A DNA stretch of 39,377 bases from Gemmatimonas phototrophica (GTDB taxonomy: Bacteria > Latescibacterota > UBA2968 > UBA8231). The stretch spans positions 1 through 39,377 of the forward strand of contig CAMAVQ010000019.1 of the NCBI GenBank assembly GCA_945861755.1. Reading direction: 5' to 3'. The notes beneath the pieces were generated by a model. The model was not told where the DNA came from and did no database searches. It was given only the letters and a program-made list of their open reading frames with translations. Shown one piece after another: positions 14,493-23,257 of the stretch (position 1 is its first letter; each line of letters starts with the position of its first letter). The position numbers were made by a program, and so were the translations under genes.

Positions 14493-14645
14493 TTACCGGG
14501 TCTCTTTATGTGCAGTGTGCTTACGGCAGAAACGGCAGTATTTCTTGAACTCGACACGACCTGGGTGGGCACGTCGATTTTTCATGGCGGAATAATTCCG
14601 CCGACTGCAATCCGCACATTCCAGCGTTATTTGTTCTCGTGGCAT
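14493..14645 (-). CDS. rpmG: 50S ribosomal protein L33
   Basis: This 50-residue ORF is too short for a length-filtered gene list but is clearly L33. It reads [20 protein letters not shown] and ends [10 protein letters not shown]. Two CxxC pairs (C10/C13 and C37/C40) make it the zinc-binding form. L33 is a small 50S protein near the E site. The ATG is at 14645 and the TAA at 14493-14495, only 3 bases before the 5' end of tRNA-Trp. The tRNA-rpmG-tRNA-Trp-secE-nusG arrangement is widespread in bacteria. Confidence 0.96.
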   Translation of the reverse strand: MPREQITLECADCSRRNYSAMKNRRAHPGRVEFKKYCRFCRKHTAHKETR

Positions 14646-14686
14646 CTTGTTCTACCTGACGGTAACTCGGTGAAAAGGATCAAAAC

Positions 14687-14762
<76 letters not shown>

Positions 14763-14800
14763 TTTTTAGTTGAGCGAAATTTAAGGAATGAAGTATTTTC

Positions 14801-14876
14801 TGGAGCGGGAAACGGGGTTCGAACCCGCGACATCGAGCTTGGAAGGCTCGCGCTCTACCAACTGAGCTACTCCCGC
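14801..14876 (-). tRNA. tRNA-Gly (TCC anticodon)
   Basis: The 76-base cloverleaf has acceptor GCGGGAG/TTCCCGC-type pairing, a D arm GCTC...GAGC, an anticodon stem CGAGC/GCTCG and a T arm GCGGG-TTCGAAC-CCCGT. The anticodon TCC is at 14841-14843 and the 3' CCA is encoded at 14801-14803. It is the promoter-proximal gene of the long minus-strand block. Confidence 0.98.
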
Positions 14877-14905
14877 TCTTGGAGCCCCCTGCCCGTAGAT
14901 TTCAA

Positions 14906-14933
14906 AAGATAAGATCTGCTTTTTATTTGTCAA
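14906..14933 (-). promoter_or_regulatory. Sigma-70 promoter of the tRNA-rpmG-secE-nusG-rpl-rpo block
   Basis: On the minus strand a perfect TTGACA (14933-14928) is followed after 16 bases by TATCTT (14911-14906). The start of transcription would fall near 14899, about 22 bases before tRNA-Gly. A GC-rich ACGGGCAGGGGGC stretch lies just downstream of the -10, as expected of a growth-rate-regulated stable-RNA promoter discriminator. No other equally good promoter was seen before rpoB, though internal ones cannot be excluded. Confidence 0.8.
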
Positions 14934-14951
14934 GGCCCAGCAAGGAAATAT

Positions 14952-14991
14952 AAAAGGGGGTGAACCTATGGAACACGGTTCACCCCCTTTT
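14952..14991 (-). terminator. Intrinsic terminator after the zinc-repeat gene
   Basis: A perfect 15-bp inverted repeat (AAAAGGGGGTGAACC at 14952-14966 with 14977-14991) encloses a 10-base loop. The minus-strand transcript of the gene at 15026-15460 would end its stem with CCCCCUUUU. The stem is symmetric, so it could also act on plus-strand transcripts. It insulates the stable-RNA promoter just downstream. Confidence 0.85.
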
Positions 14992-15025
14992 CTTAATGCG
15001 AGAATCCTCAGTACCCCCAACTCCG

Positions 15026-15460
15026 TTAGGCCTGAGCGCTTGCCCGGAAGGGCGTTGCAACCCGTGTCAATCGGGGCAAGTAATATTCACTCATATAATG
15101 CCTCTTGCAGTACCCACGGGAAGAATGGTGATCGCTGCAATTCGGCACCCGGCAACCCAGGCGACCATAGATACGCTCGCGCTCGGGAGTCAGCCGGCCA
15201 TAGCGGCGTACCTGCTGATAGTGGCGGAAGCAATATCCCTTGGCGATCTGGGACTCTTCGCAATGCTCCACCAGACAGCGGTTGCCCCGGCGGCGGTATT
15301 CGCGTTCGGGAGTCAGCCGGCCATGGCGACGGATCTGCTGGTAGTGTCGGGGGCAGTATCCAGCGGTACGGGCTTCACGCCCACACCCATCGGCCTTACA
15401 GACCAACTCCCATTTGCCTATGACGATATTCCCTTTGCTGCTCTCAGATCTCATCATCAT
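15026..15460 (-). CDS. Protein of three tandem CxxxxC-CxxH zinc-finger-like repeats
   Basis: I do not recognise a named family. The 144-residue protein has three repeats of about 35 residues with the pattern C-x4-C-x8-C-x2-HY. The first two are CKADGC...GYCPRHYQQIRRHGRLTPE and a near copy ending HYQQVRRYGRLTPE. The third (CRVPNC...GYCKRHYMSEYY) lacks the GRLTPERE tail. Such short C4/C3H modules occur near HNH nucleases and in small DNA- or RNA-binding proteins, so a nucleic-acid role is a guess. I set the start at the first of three consecutive ATGs (15460), with GAGG 6 bases upstream. The repeats are also visible as DNA direct repeats about 105 bases apart. A sigma-54-type promoter precedes it and a strong terminator follows. 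Confidence 0.75.
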   Translation of the reverse strand: MMMRSESSKGNIVIGKWELVCKADGCGREARTAGYCPRHYQQIRRHGRLTPEREYRRRGNRCLVEHCEESQIAKGYCFRHYQQVRRYGRLTPERERIYGRLGCRVPNCSDHHSSRGYCKRHYMSEYYLPRLTRVATPFRASAQA

Positions 15461-15490
15461 CTCATACCTCGGTTTCTGAGGGGAGACAAC

Positions 15491-15505
15491 GCAAATATCA
15501 TACCA
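15491..15505 (-). promoter_or_regulatory. Candidate sigma-54 promoter of the zinc-repeat gene
   Basis: The minus strand reads TGGTATGATATTTGC, matching the consensus TGGCAYG-N4-TTGCW except for T in place of C. The GG and GC elements have the required 10-base spacing. The -12 element would place the start of transcription near 15479, about 19 bases before the chosen ATG. No sigma-70 pair of similar quality was seen in this AT-rich upstream stretch. The gene directly upstream encodes a sigma-54 activator. Confidence 0.55.
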
Positions 15506-15664
15506 CCCTGAGATCAAATTTCTATTTTTGCATATGTTGCTGTATATTCTATACCATAGATATAATTGCGGCAAAGGCCAGTATTCCTCTCATTGTATCA
15601 CTGTTGAGACATTCATGACGCATCCACTTCCAGTTCTGCGCCATAGACTTCAAAAATCCTTTTC

Positions 15665-15678
15665 AACTACAAGTGGTT
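15665..15678. promoter_or_regulatory. Imperfect dyad, possible activator site
   Basis: AACTACAAGTGGTT has dyad symmetry of the form AACnACnnGTnGTT. It lies about 160 bases upstream of the candidate sigma-54 promoter, a normal distance for an enhancer-type site. It is only 27 bases past the stop codon of the activator gene. Only one copy was seen, so this is weak. The remainder of 15461-15704 shows no gene. Confidence 0.25.
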
Positions 15679-15704
15679 AGTCATGGCAAATCTGGAGTGA
15701 AGCA

Positions 15705-18113
15705 TTAATGATCCACTATTATCATTTTTGATACAGCCCGCTTCAAGCCAAACCTCCGCAGACGCCGGTAAAAGGTCGCTCTGCTGATGCCCAGTAGGTG
15801 CGCTGCCCTGGAAATATCTCCCTGCTCGACACGAAGAGCTTCAATGTACATGCTCTTGGTGGCCTCCTCGCAAATGAGACGCGCCTTGATAAAGGTGTCC
15901 TGAGGCTCGGTGCCAGTCCCCTCCCCATCGATCACACTCTGGAGATGGGCCGGCAGGTCCTCCCACAGGATCTGACGTTCCTTGGCCACGGCAACAGCGT
16001 GTTCTATGGCATTTTCGAGTTGCCTGACATTGCCGGGCCAGGTGTAGGCGCTGAGCTTTCCCAGCACTTCTGGGGCGACACTTTCTACCGCCTTGCGGTT
16101 GCGCTGGGCGAAATTCTCGATGAAACGGGCGACAAAGAGGGGAATATCACCCCGCCGTTCGCGCAGAGGGGGCACTTCGATGGTGATCACATCCAGCCGG
16201 TAGAGCAGATCCTGGCGGAATTTTTGCTCACTCACGGCGCGGTGCAGATCTCGATTGGTGGCGGTTATCATACGACAATTCACGGGGATAGTGCGGTCCC
16301 CCCCTACTCTGACGATAGCTTTTTCCTGCAGGACGCGCAGCAATTTTACCTGGACTTCGGGGGGAATCTCGCCTATTTCGTCCAAAAAGAGTGTGCCGCC
16401 GCTGGCCAGTTCGAACTTGCCCAGCCGTCCCTTTTTGCTGGCCCCGGTGAAGGCCCCTTCCACATAACCGAACAACTCACTTTCTATCAGGTCCCGGGGC
16501 AGCGCCGCGCAGTTCACCGCCAGAAAGGGTCCCTCGCTGTAAGCGCTGGCATTGTGAATGCCCTGGGCGAACACTTCCTTGCCGGTGCCAGTCTCCCCCT
16601 GGATCAGGATGTTAGAGCTAGTTCCGGCGGCGACTCTGGCCAACTCCTTGGTCTTCTCGATGATGGGACTGCTGCCGATAATATCCTCGAAGGCAAAGGT
16701 GCGCTGCACTCCGATAACTCGGTTCACCAGGCGTCCCACCTCGCCCATCTCCCTGAAAGTCAGCACCGCGCCACTGGCTTGGGAGCCGACATCGAGGATC
16801 GGCTGCAGGTTGGCCATAGCCGCTACCTTCCCCGCCACCGTGTTCAGGGTGATGACGCGCTGGCTGAACTGCTCCCCGCGCTTCAGCCACTCCCGCAATG
16901 ACGGCTTATCTTCGGCCAGATCGTCGATGAAACGGTTCTTGAGCGCCCGTTGCTGCTGGCCGAAGATCCGGTGGGCCACGGTATTGGCTTCGACCACCAT
17001 GCCCTCGCGATCAACCGCCAGCAGGCCGTCGGAAATGGACTCCAGCAAGGCCCGCGAACGATTGTAGAGCTGCCGCAATTCCTCGGCCTGCTGCTTTTCG
17101 GTGCGCACCAACTCCTGCAAGCGCCCGGTGAGCCGGATGTCCTCGATTTCTGCGGCCAGCTGGCTAGATATGGCAAAAAGCATGTTGAGGTCGTCCATGC
17201 TGAACAAGCGCCGTTCCGCACCAAGAGGGGCGATTTTGTCGAAGAGCGTCAAGGTGCCGACCACCCGCTCCTCGAGCACCAGAGGGATACACACCAGGGA
17301 TGCTCCCAGCGCCTCTGGCTGCTTGATGGCGCGCAGATCGTCGATCACGATGGGCTCACCGGTGGCAGCCACGTACTCCGCGATACGTTTCTCGTCGCGG
17401 GCGTCAAACTGCTCTTCTGATACCGCCACCACCGTCGCCTGCGCCAGGGATCCATCCTCCACCATTAGACGGATGATCGAGCCCTTGGCACTGAGCGCTT
17501 CGGCGGCCTTGGTGGCGATCAACTCGATGGATTCGTCGAGTCCCAAACCAGAATTCATCGCCTGGCCCAATTCGTTGAGGGCCTGGACCTCGCTGGTCCG
17601 TTGCCCCATATCCTCGAAGGCCTGGGCAGCCCGGATGATCCCGATGATAAGCGGCCGCACCACCTTGTTGAGGACCTCTACCTCCTCTGCCAAAAAGTGG
17701 CGTACCTCACTATTTTGCAGATTCAGCGCCCCCAGCAGCGCCTCGTCCTCGACTAGGGGCAGGGCGACGATGCTCTGGTAGTAATGCTCGCCTCTCTGGC
17801 GATGCACTGAGCGCGGGTCGCGCTGCATGTGGGCTACCTGCAACAACTTCCCCTGATAAGTGGCCATGCCGGTGATACCCTGCCCAATCCGCAGCCTGGT
17901 CATCGCTAGGTGGCTCTTCTCTCCTCCCCGTCCCTGCAGCACCAGTTCATCCGTCCGCCGGTCTAATAGATAAACGGCGCAGAAGTCCACGGCAAAATGC
18001 TCCACCAGCATCTCGGCTGCTTCCCTCAACGCGTGCTGTAGCGTCTGGGGCTTGGCCATCAAGGCCAGCCCGTCGCGCCACAGCTTTATCTCAATAATAT
18101 TGGCATCGTCCAT
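15705..18113 (-). CDS. Sigma-54-dependent activator, GAF-GAF-PAS-AAA+-Fis
   Basis: This 802-residue enhancer-binding protein starts at the ATG at 18113 (MDDANIIEIKLWRDGLALMA), with AAGG 5 bases upstream. A TTG at 18170 would extend it by 19 residues but lies inside the greA terminator. GAF domain 1 covers about residues 22-160, GAF 2 about 176-320 and a PAS domain about 347-455. The AAA+ domain follows: Walker A GETGTGKE at 506-513, the sigma-54 loop GAFTGA at 553-558 and Walker B LFLDEI at 575-580. An arginine-finger region and a Fis-type helix-turn-helix (about 766-785) complete it. There is no receiver domain, so it senses small ligands or redox state rather than a kinase. Its target may be the neighbouring zinc-repeat gene; the ligand is unknown. 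Confidence 0.93.
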   Translation of the reverse strand: MDDANIIEIKLWRDGLALMAKPQTLQHALREAAEMLVEHFAVDFCAVYLLDRRTDELVLQGRGGEKSHLAMTRLRIGQGITGMATYQGKLLQVAHMQRDPRSVHRQRGEHYYQSIVALPLVEDEALLGALNLQNSEVRHFLAEEVEVLNKVVRPLIIGIIRAAQAFEDMGQRTSEVQALNELGQAMNSGLGLDESIELIATKAAEALSAKGSIIRLMVEDGSLAQATVVAVSEEQFDARDEKRIAEYVAATGEPIVIDDLRAIKQPEALGASLVCIPLVLEERVVGTLTLFDKIAPLGAERRLFSMDDLNMLFAISSQLAAEIEDIRLTGRLQELVRTEKQQAEELRQLYNRSRALLESISDGLLAVDREGMVVEANTVAHRIFGQQQRALKNRFIDDLAEDKPSLREWLKRGEQFSQRVITLNTVAGKVAAMANLQPILDVGSQASGAVLTFREMGEVGRLVNRVIGVQRTFAFEDIIGSSPIIEKTKELARVAAGTSSNILIQGETGTGKEVFAQGIHNASAYSEGPFLAVNCAALPRDLIESELFGYVEGAFTGASKKGRLGKFELASGGTLFLDEIGEIPPEVQVKLLRVLQEKAIVRVGGDRTIPVNCRMITATNRDLHRAVSEQKFRQDLLYRLDVITIEVPPLRERRGDIPLFVARFIENFAQRNRKAVESVAPEVLGKLSAYTWPGNVRQLENAIEHAVAVAKERQILWEDLPAHLQSVIDGEGTGTEPQDTFIKARLICEEATKSMYIEALRVEQGDISRAAHLLGISRATFYRRLRRFGLKRAVSKMIIVDH

Positions 18114-18160
18114 GGCAACCTTGGCAAGGTTGGGGTTAAAAGCCGCGGCGCGGGTCGGGC

Positions 18161-18199
18161 GCAAAAACAAACTCCCGAAGACCTATCGCCTCCGGGAGT
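18161..18199 (-). terminator. Intrinsic terminator of greA
   Basis: On the minus strand ACTCCCG (18199-18193) pairs with CGGGAGT (18177-18171), extendable by a G-U and an A-U pair. TTGTTTTTGC follows. It lies 46 bases after the greA stop codon and just before the start of the downstream activator gene, so the two genes are likely separate transcripts. Confidence 0.75.
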
Positions 18200-18244
18200 G
18201 TTTCCTGGCTCTCGATGCCAACAGCCCGCAGGCTCGGCGATCTA

Positions 18245-18715
18245 TCAGCGCGAGATTTTATCGATCTTGTAATTCAACAGGCCGGCAGGCACTTGGATAC
18301 TGACCTCTTCTCCTTCGGCGTGGCCAAGCAAGCCCCTGCCGATGGGCGAGACGGTGGAAATCTTGCCGCGCTCGAAATCGGACTCTTCTGGAGCTACCAG
18401 GGTGTACTTGAGCTTGCGCCCGGACTTCAGGTCAGTCAAATCGACGGTGGCACCGATGTAGACTTTGTCGGCAGGGATGTTCTCATTTTCGAGCAGTCGG
18501 GCCCGACTCAGTGTTTCTTCTAGCTTGTTGATGCGGGTTTCGACGAAGAGCAGGCGCTCTTTGGCCGCAGAATATTCGGCGTTCTCGGAGAGATCACCGA
18601 ATTCCCTGGCCCGTTGCAACGACTGGCGCACGGCAGGGCGTTCCGTCCCCTTCAAAAGCTTCAGCTCGTCCTGAAGCTTCTCGTAGCCCTCTCTGGAGAG
18701 GTAAACCTCGCTCAT
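18245..18715 (-). CDS. greA: Transcript cleavage factor GreA
   Basis: The 156-residue protein enters the RNA polymerase secondary channel and stimulates cleavage of backtracked RNA. The N-terminal coiled coil carries the tip motif GDLSENAEYSAAKERL, with the catalytic acidic residues D41 and E44 at the same numbers as E. coli. The C-terminal FKBP-like domain ends with PIGRGLLGHAEGEEVSIQVP. I chose the ATG at 18715 (MSEVYLSREGYEK), which has AGGAG 7 bases upstream. An in-frame ATG 12 codons earlier has no support. It is divergent from sbcD across 220 bases. Confidence 0.96.
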   Translation of the reverse strand: MSEVYLSREGYEKLQDELKLLKGTERPAVRQSLQRAREFGDLSENAEYSAAKERLLFVETRINKLEETLSRARLLENENIPADKVYIGATVDLTDLKSGRKLKYTLVAPEESDFERGKISTVSPIGRGLLGHAEGEEVSIQVPAGLLNYKIDKISR

Positions 18716-18884
18716 CCTCTTTCTCCTGCCAGTTGCCTGGCCGGGACTCATACAAAAAGCGGAAGCGCAGATAAACTACCATCGCTCCCGCTGAAATCTT
18801 TTCGAATATATGAAATAATCTCAGGGGATGCAACAAGCCCCGGAACCGGAACCACCGGCCGACGCTTTACGGCAGCCCCGCCAG

Positions 18885-18913
18885 ATTATACCTTACTAGA
18901 TCCCTGTCAGTAC
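18885..18913 (-). promoter_or_regulatory. Possible greA promoter (good -10, poor -35)
   Basis: A perfect TATAAT lies on the minus strand at 18890-18885. The -35 position at 17-base spacing reads GTACTG, a poor match; CTGACA is nearby but only 14 bases away. The implied leader is about 160 bases. The 18716-18935 stretch also must contain the sbcD promoter, for which I saw no convincing pair. Confidence 0.3.
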
Positions 18914-18935
18914 TCCCCATTTACCTGCGCGGCAC

Positions 18936-20204
18936 ATGACCCTGCGATTCCTCCATTTTGCCGACCTGCATCTGGGTGTAGAAACCTACGGTCGCCTCGA
19001 CCCACAGACCGGTATCAACACCCGTGTCCAGGACTTTATCAACAGCCTAATTTTCATCGTCGACCTGGCCATCAGGGAGCAGGTGGACACGGTGCTCTTT
19101 GCCGGCGATGCCTATAAAACCTGCGATCCCGATCCGACCTACCAGAGCGAATTTGCCCAACAGCTGCGCCGGCTGCGACAGGCGGGCATCCCTACGGTGC
19201 TGGTGGTGGGCAATCATGACACCCCAGCTGCCTTTGGCCGGGCCACTTCCCTGGACATCTTCAGTGTCCTCGAACTGGACAATACCTATGTGATCCGCCG
19301 CCCCCAGTTGTTGCAGGTACAGACCCGCAGCGGCCCCCTCCAGCTAGCCGGCCTGCCCTGGCCTACCCGCCATTCGCTGCGCACCCTCGACCAATACAAG
19401 GAGTTGTCCCAGGAGGCGCTCAACCAGCAGATTCAGGGGATCTGCGCCGCCCAGATCTCCGAGTTCGCCCGCGCCCTGGACCCGGCCCTGCCTGCGGTTT
19501 TCACCGCGCACCTCGCCGCCGCCGAAGCCACCTACTCGGGTTCGGAGCGCACCGCGGTCATCGGCCAGGACCCGGTGCTGCTGACCAGCACCCTGGCCAA
19601 TCCGGCCTTCGACTACGTGGCCCTGGGGCATGTACACAAACACCAGAATCTCCACCCGCAGGCCCCACCCTCGGTAGTTTACGCCGGCAGCATCGAGCGG
19701 CTCAACTTTGGCGAGGAACGCGATCCCAAGGGCTGCTGCCTAGTGCAGATCGAAACCCTTCCTGAAGGAGGGCGCCGCACCACTTGGGATTTTGTCCCCA
19801 CCCCAGCCCGGTCCTTTCTCACCATCGAGGCAGAGATCCCTCCCGACGCTGCCGACCCCACCGCCTGCCTGCTGGCCGCCATTGCCACCCATCAGCTCGA
19901 AGGCACCGTAGTGCGCCTGACCTACCCCCAGCCCCGGCCGGACCAATCCCCTGTCGACCTGGCCCGGGTGCGGGTAGCCCTGGCGCCGGCCTATCATCTG
20001 GCCGGTATCCTGCCCCGGCTCATCACCCCCACCCGCCTGCGCCGCGCCACGGTGGACCGGGAATTGGATCTGCCCCAGGCGCTCGACCGCTACATCGACA
20101 ACCAACCGGACCTGCACAGCCAGCGCGAGGCGCTGCAGCGCTACGCGCTGCAGCTGCACCAGGAACTGGAAGCAGGCGACCGGACGGAGGACACCGAGCC
20201 GTGA
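18936..20204 (+). CDS. sbcD: Exonuclease SbcD (Mre11-type nuclease subunit)
   Basis: This 422-residue metallophosphoesterase is the nuclease partner of SbcC and opens hairpins and protein-blocked DNA ends. The phosphoesterase motifs are in order: HFADLHLG with D10 and H12, AGDAYK, VVGNHDTP, FTAHLAA and LGHVHKHQ. GDAYK replaces the more usual GDLFD; similar forms occur in Chloroflexota-like SbcD proteins. The start is ATG at 18936. The stop TGA (20202-20204) overlaps the GTG of sbcC by 4 bases, so the two are translationally coupled. Confidence 0.96.
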   Translation: MTLRFLHFADLHLGVETYGRLDPQTGINTRVQDFINSLIFIVDLAIREQVDTVLFAGDAYKTCDPDPTYQSEFAQQLRRLRQAGIPTVLVVGNHDTPAAFGRATSLDIFSVLELDNTYVIRRPQLLQVQTRSGPLQLAGLPWPTRHSLRTLDQYKELSQEALNQQIQGICAAQISEFARALDPALPAVFTAHLAAAEATYSGSERTAVIGQDPVLLTSTLANPAFDYVALGHVHKHQNLHPQAPPSVVYAGSIERLNFGEERDPKGCCLVQIETLPEGGRRTTWDFVPTPARSFLTIEAEIPPDAADPTACLLAAIATHQLEGTVVRLTYPQPRPDQSPVDLARVRVALAPAYHLAGILPRLITPTRLRRATVDRELDLPQALDRYIDNQPDLHSQREALQRYALQLHQELEAGDRTEDTEP

Positions 20205-23200
20205 TCCCCCTCTCGTTGTCGCTCCACAATTTCCTCAGCTATGGCCAGCAGGTACCCCCCCTCGATTTCACTCAGTTCAAGGTGGCCTGCCTCACCGGCA
20301 GCAACGGCCATGGCAAGTCGGCCCTGCTCGACGCCATCACCTATGCCCTGTGGGGCGAGGCGCGCAAGAGCCAACACGAGCGCCGGCCCGACGAAGGACT
20401 GCTCCGCCTGGGGGCCGCCGAAATGCGGGTCGAGTTCTGCTTTGCCCTGGACGAGGAGCAATTCCGCGTCCTCCGCAGCTTCCACAAGGGCCGCCGCCAA
20501 GGCATGACCCAGCTCGAACTCCAGATTTTCGATCCGGGAAGCAACACCTACAGAACGCTCTCGGAAAACGCCTCGCTGGTCCGCACCCAGGAGCGCATCG
20601 ACCAGCTCCTTTGCATGAACTACAACACTTTCATCAACTCCGCCTTCATCCTACAGGGTCGGGCCGACGAGTTCACCCAGAAGGGGGCTCGCCAGCGCAA
20701 GGAGATCCTCGCCGACTTGCTGGGCCTCTCCCGCTACGACCGGCTCCAGGAACTGGCCCGACGCCATCAGCAGGAAGGCCAGCAACGCCTTCAGGAGCAC
20801 CAGCGCCGGCTCCAAGAGCTGGACGGCGAACTGGCCCAACAAGACGAGCTGGAACGGCAGTTGGGCGAACTGGCCAGCCGGCTGGAACGGTACGCCACAG
20901 AGCTGCGCGCCGGCGAAGCTCGCCTGGAGGAGTGGCGCGAAGAGCGCCTGGAACGGACCCAACTGCAGCGGCGGAGCGCCGCAGCCCAGGAAGAACGCCA
21001 GCACCTGAGCACCCGGCTGGCCCAGGAGGAAAAAGAAGGGTTACATCTGACCAGCCAGTTGCAGAAGGACGCCGAGGTGCTGCAGCGCGCCGACTTCATC
21101 CAGCAGGACTTTGAGGCGTACCACCGACTGGTGGCCGAGGAGAGCCAGCTGGCCCTCCTGCTACAGGGGCAGCGCGAACTGGAAGCAGAAATGCGTCAGG
21201 TGGAAAACCAACTCCTCGCCGCCCGCCACGAGGTGGAGCAGCGCCACAGCAGCTGGGAAGCCCGCCGCCATACCCTCGAAGATCAGCTGAACCATTTCCG
21301 CGCCGTGTTGGCCGGCCAGGCCCGGACCGAGGAGCGCTATCAAGAGCTGCTGGTCATCCGCCGGCAGCTGCAGCAGCTAGAAACCCCACGCCTGCGGCAC
21401 GAGGCCCTGCAGCACGAGGAGCGCCAGCTGCGCGAGCGCATGGCCGCCGAAGCCGATCGTCTGGCTGCCCGCCGCGAAGAACTAAACCATCGGCTCGGAG
21501 AACTGCAGCGCCGGCTTCAGCAGCACCCTGCCGCCACCGCCCGCCGCGAAGTGTTGGCCGGGGAATTGGCGCAACTACAACTGGAATCCCAGCGCCGCGA
21601 CCAGTTGCGGGAGGAGGGAGGCGCTCTGCGCACCCGCCAAGAACAGCTGCGCGAGCAGCTGGAAACTCAGCAGGCCGTACTGGCCCAGGCGCGCGAAAAA
21701 CTCCACCTGTTCAAGGCCGCCCCCCAGGCCTCCTGCCCGCTGTGCGGCAGCCGGCTGGACGAGACCCACCGGCAGCGGCTCGACCAGGAACTGGCCGAAC
21801 AGGAACGCGGCCAGGAGGGCGCTATCACCGCCGACCAGCAGCAACTGGTGGCCCTGGAGAAAGAGCTGGTCGAGCTGAGGCAGCAATATCAGCGCGCCGA
21901 GCAGCAGGCCCAGTTGTTGCCCACCCGCCAACAGGAATGGGGCCAGCTCGAAGCCCGCCTAACGCAATTTGCCGAGGAAGATCTGCAGCGGGAGGCGCTG
22001 GAGGCCCAGCGAGCAGACTTAGAAACCCAGGTACGCGAGGAACGCTACGCCCCGGACTATCGCCTGCGCCTCGCCCAGCTGGCCACCGACCTGAGCACTC
22101 TGGACTATCACCCCGACCACCACGCCGGACTGCGCCGACAGCTCGAAGAGCTGGCTCCTGCCGAAACCGAACGGGCCCATCTGCAGGAGGCCCGTCTGCG
22201 CCACGAACAACTGGCCGCCGAATTGGCAGACGCCGTGGAAAAGCTGGAGACTGCCCGCCGCGATCTGGTGGACAAATGCTACGGCCTGCAGGAGCAACAC
22301 GCCCTTGAGGGCTTGCGGCACCGGCTCCAGGAGCTGGGCTACGATCCGGCCCGCCACCAACAGGTCCGCCTCAACCTCGACCGACTCAGCGATGTTGTGG
22401 CCCGCCGGGAGCGCCTGATCGCCGCTCAGCAACGGCATGCCGCCAACCAGGAGCAACTGGCGAAAAACACCCAGACACTGGGCATGTTGAAATCCCAACT
22501 TGCCGCCTTAGGCACCGAACTCGCCACTGCCCAAGTCCGGCTGGAGGAACTATCTGGGGTGGAGGACCGTTTTGCCGCGGCCTCCCAACTGCTGGCGAGC
22601 CAGAGAGGGGAGCGCGACCAGCTCCTACAGCAGCAGGGCGCGCTGCAGACCCGCCACCAGCGCGGACTCGCCATGGCCGAGGAGCGCAAGGGGGTCTGGA
22701 CGAAGGCGGAAAGTGAGCAGCGAGAGGTTGGGGTGTACCAGCAGCTATCCGAAGCCCTGGGCAAGGACGGCATCCAGGCCCTGATCATCGAAAGTGCCAT
22801 TCCCGAGATCGAGCAAGAAGCCAACGCCCTCTTGGCACGCCTGACCGACAACCGCATCCAGATCGCCATTGAGTCGCTGCGCGACCTGAAAAAGGGCGGC
22901 ACCCGGGAAACCCTCGACATCAAGATCGCCGACGAGTTGGGAGAGCGCTCCTATCATCTCTATTCCGGGGGCGAAGCCTTCCGCACCGACTTTGCCCTGC
23001 GCCTGGCCCTTTCCAAGGTGTTGGCCAGACGGGCCGGCGCCCGCCTGCGCACCCTGATCATCGACGAGGGCTTTGGCACCCAGGACAGCCAGGGGCTGGA
23101 GTATTTGATCGAGGCCATCCAGGAAATCAGCAAGGACTTCGACAAGGTGCTGGTGGTCACCCACCTGCCCGAACTCAAAAAAGCCTTCCCAGTGCAGATC

Positions 23201-23257
23201 GAGGTCACCAAACACCCCGAGCTGGGTTCGCGCTTCGAGATCATCCACAATACTTGA
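20201..23257 (+). CDS. sbcC: Exonuclease SbcC (Rad50-type ATPase, GTG start)
   Basis: The 1018-residue SMC-like ATPase partners SbcD. The open reading frame extends far upstream, but homology begins at the GTG at 20201 (MIPLSLSLHNFLSYG), inside the sbcD stop. Walker A is GSNGHGKS at residues 33-40, with the Q-loop near FILQGRADEF. A long Glu/Gln/Arg/Leu-rich coiled coil is interrupted by the zinc hook CPLC at 512-515, then returns. The signature SGGE is at 922-925 and Walker B LIIDE at 952-956, with GFGTQD after it. It ends exactly where the convergent kinase remnant ends. Confidence 0.97.
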   Translation: MIPLSLSLHNFLSYGQQVPPLDFTQFKVACLTGSNGHGKSALLDAITYALWGEARKSQHERRPDEGLLRLGAAEMRVEFCFALDEEQFRVLRSFHKGRRQGMTQLELQIFDPGSNTYRTLSENASLVRTQERIDQLLCMNYNTFINSAFILQGRADEFTQKGARQRKEILADLLGLSRYDRLQELARRHQQEGQQRLQEHQRRLQELDGELAQQDELERQLGELASRLERYATELRAGEARLEEWREERLERTQLQRRSAAAQEERQHLSTRLAQEEKEGLHLTSQLQKDAEVLQRADFIQQDFEAYHRLVAEESQLALLLQGQRELEAEMRQVENQLLAARHEVEQRHSSWEARRHTLEDQLNHFRAVLAGQARTEERYQELLVIRRQLQQLETPRLRHEALQHEERQLRERMAAEADRLAARREELNHRLGELQRRLQQHPAATARREVLAGELAQLQLESQRRDQLREEGGALRTRQEQLREQLETQQAVLAQAREKLHLFKAAPQASCPLCGSRLDETHRQRLDQELAEQERGQEGAITADQQQLVALEKELVELRQQYQRAEQQAQLLPTRQQEWGQLEARLTQFAEEDLQREALEAQRADLETQVREERYAPDYRLRLAQLATDLSTLDYHPDHHAGLRRQLEELAPAETERAHLQEARLRHEQLAAELADAVEKLETARRDLVDKCYGLQEQHALEGLRHRLQELGYDPARHQQVRLNLDRLSDVVARRERLIAAQQRHAANQEQLAKNTQTLGMLKSQLAALGTELATAQVRLEELSGVEDRFAAASQLLASQRGERDQLLQQQGALQTRHQRGLAMAEERKGVWTKAESEQREVGVYQQLSEALGKDGIQALIIESAIPEIEQEANALLARLTDNRIQIAIESLRDLKKGGTRETLDIKIADELGERSYHLYSGGEAFRTDFALRLALSKVLARRAGARLRTLIIDEGFGTQDSQGLEYLIEAIQEISKDFDKVLVVTHLPELKKAFPVQIEVTKHPELGSRFEIIHNT

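Noticed and set aside
15541-15600. Second sigma-54-like site CTGGCCTTTGCCGCA upstream of the zinc-repeat gene
   Set aside because: The GG and GC elements are only 8 bases apart, not the required 10.
18114-18170. TTG start adding 19 residues to the sigma-54 activator
   Set aside because: It lies in the greA terminator hairpin and has no ribosome binding site, whereas ATG 18113 has AAGG at a good distance.
19784-20200. N-terminal extension of sbcC by 139 residues
   Set aside because: The extension overlaps sbcD in another frame and is Pro/Gly/Arg-rich without homology. SbcC homology starts at the GTG inside the sbcD stop.
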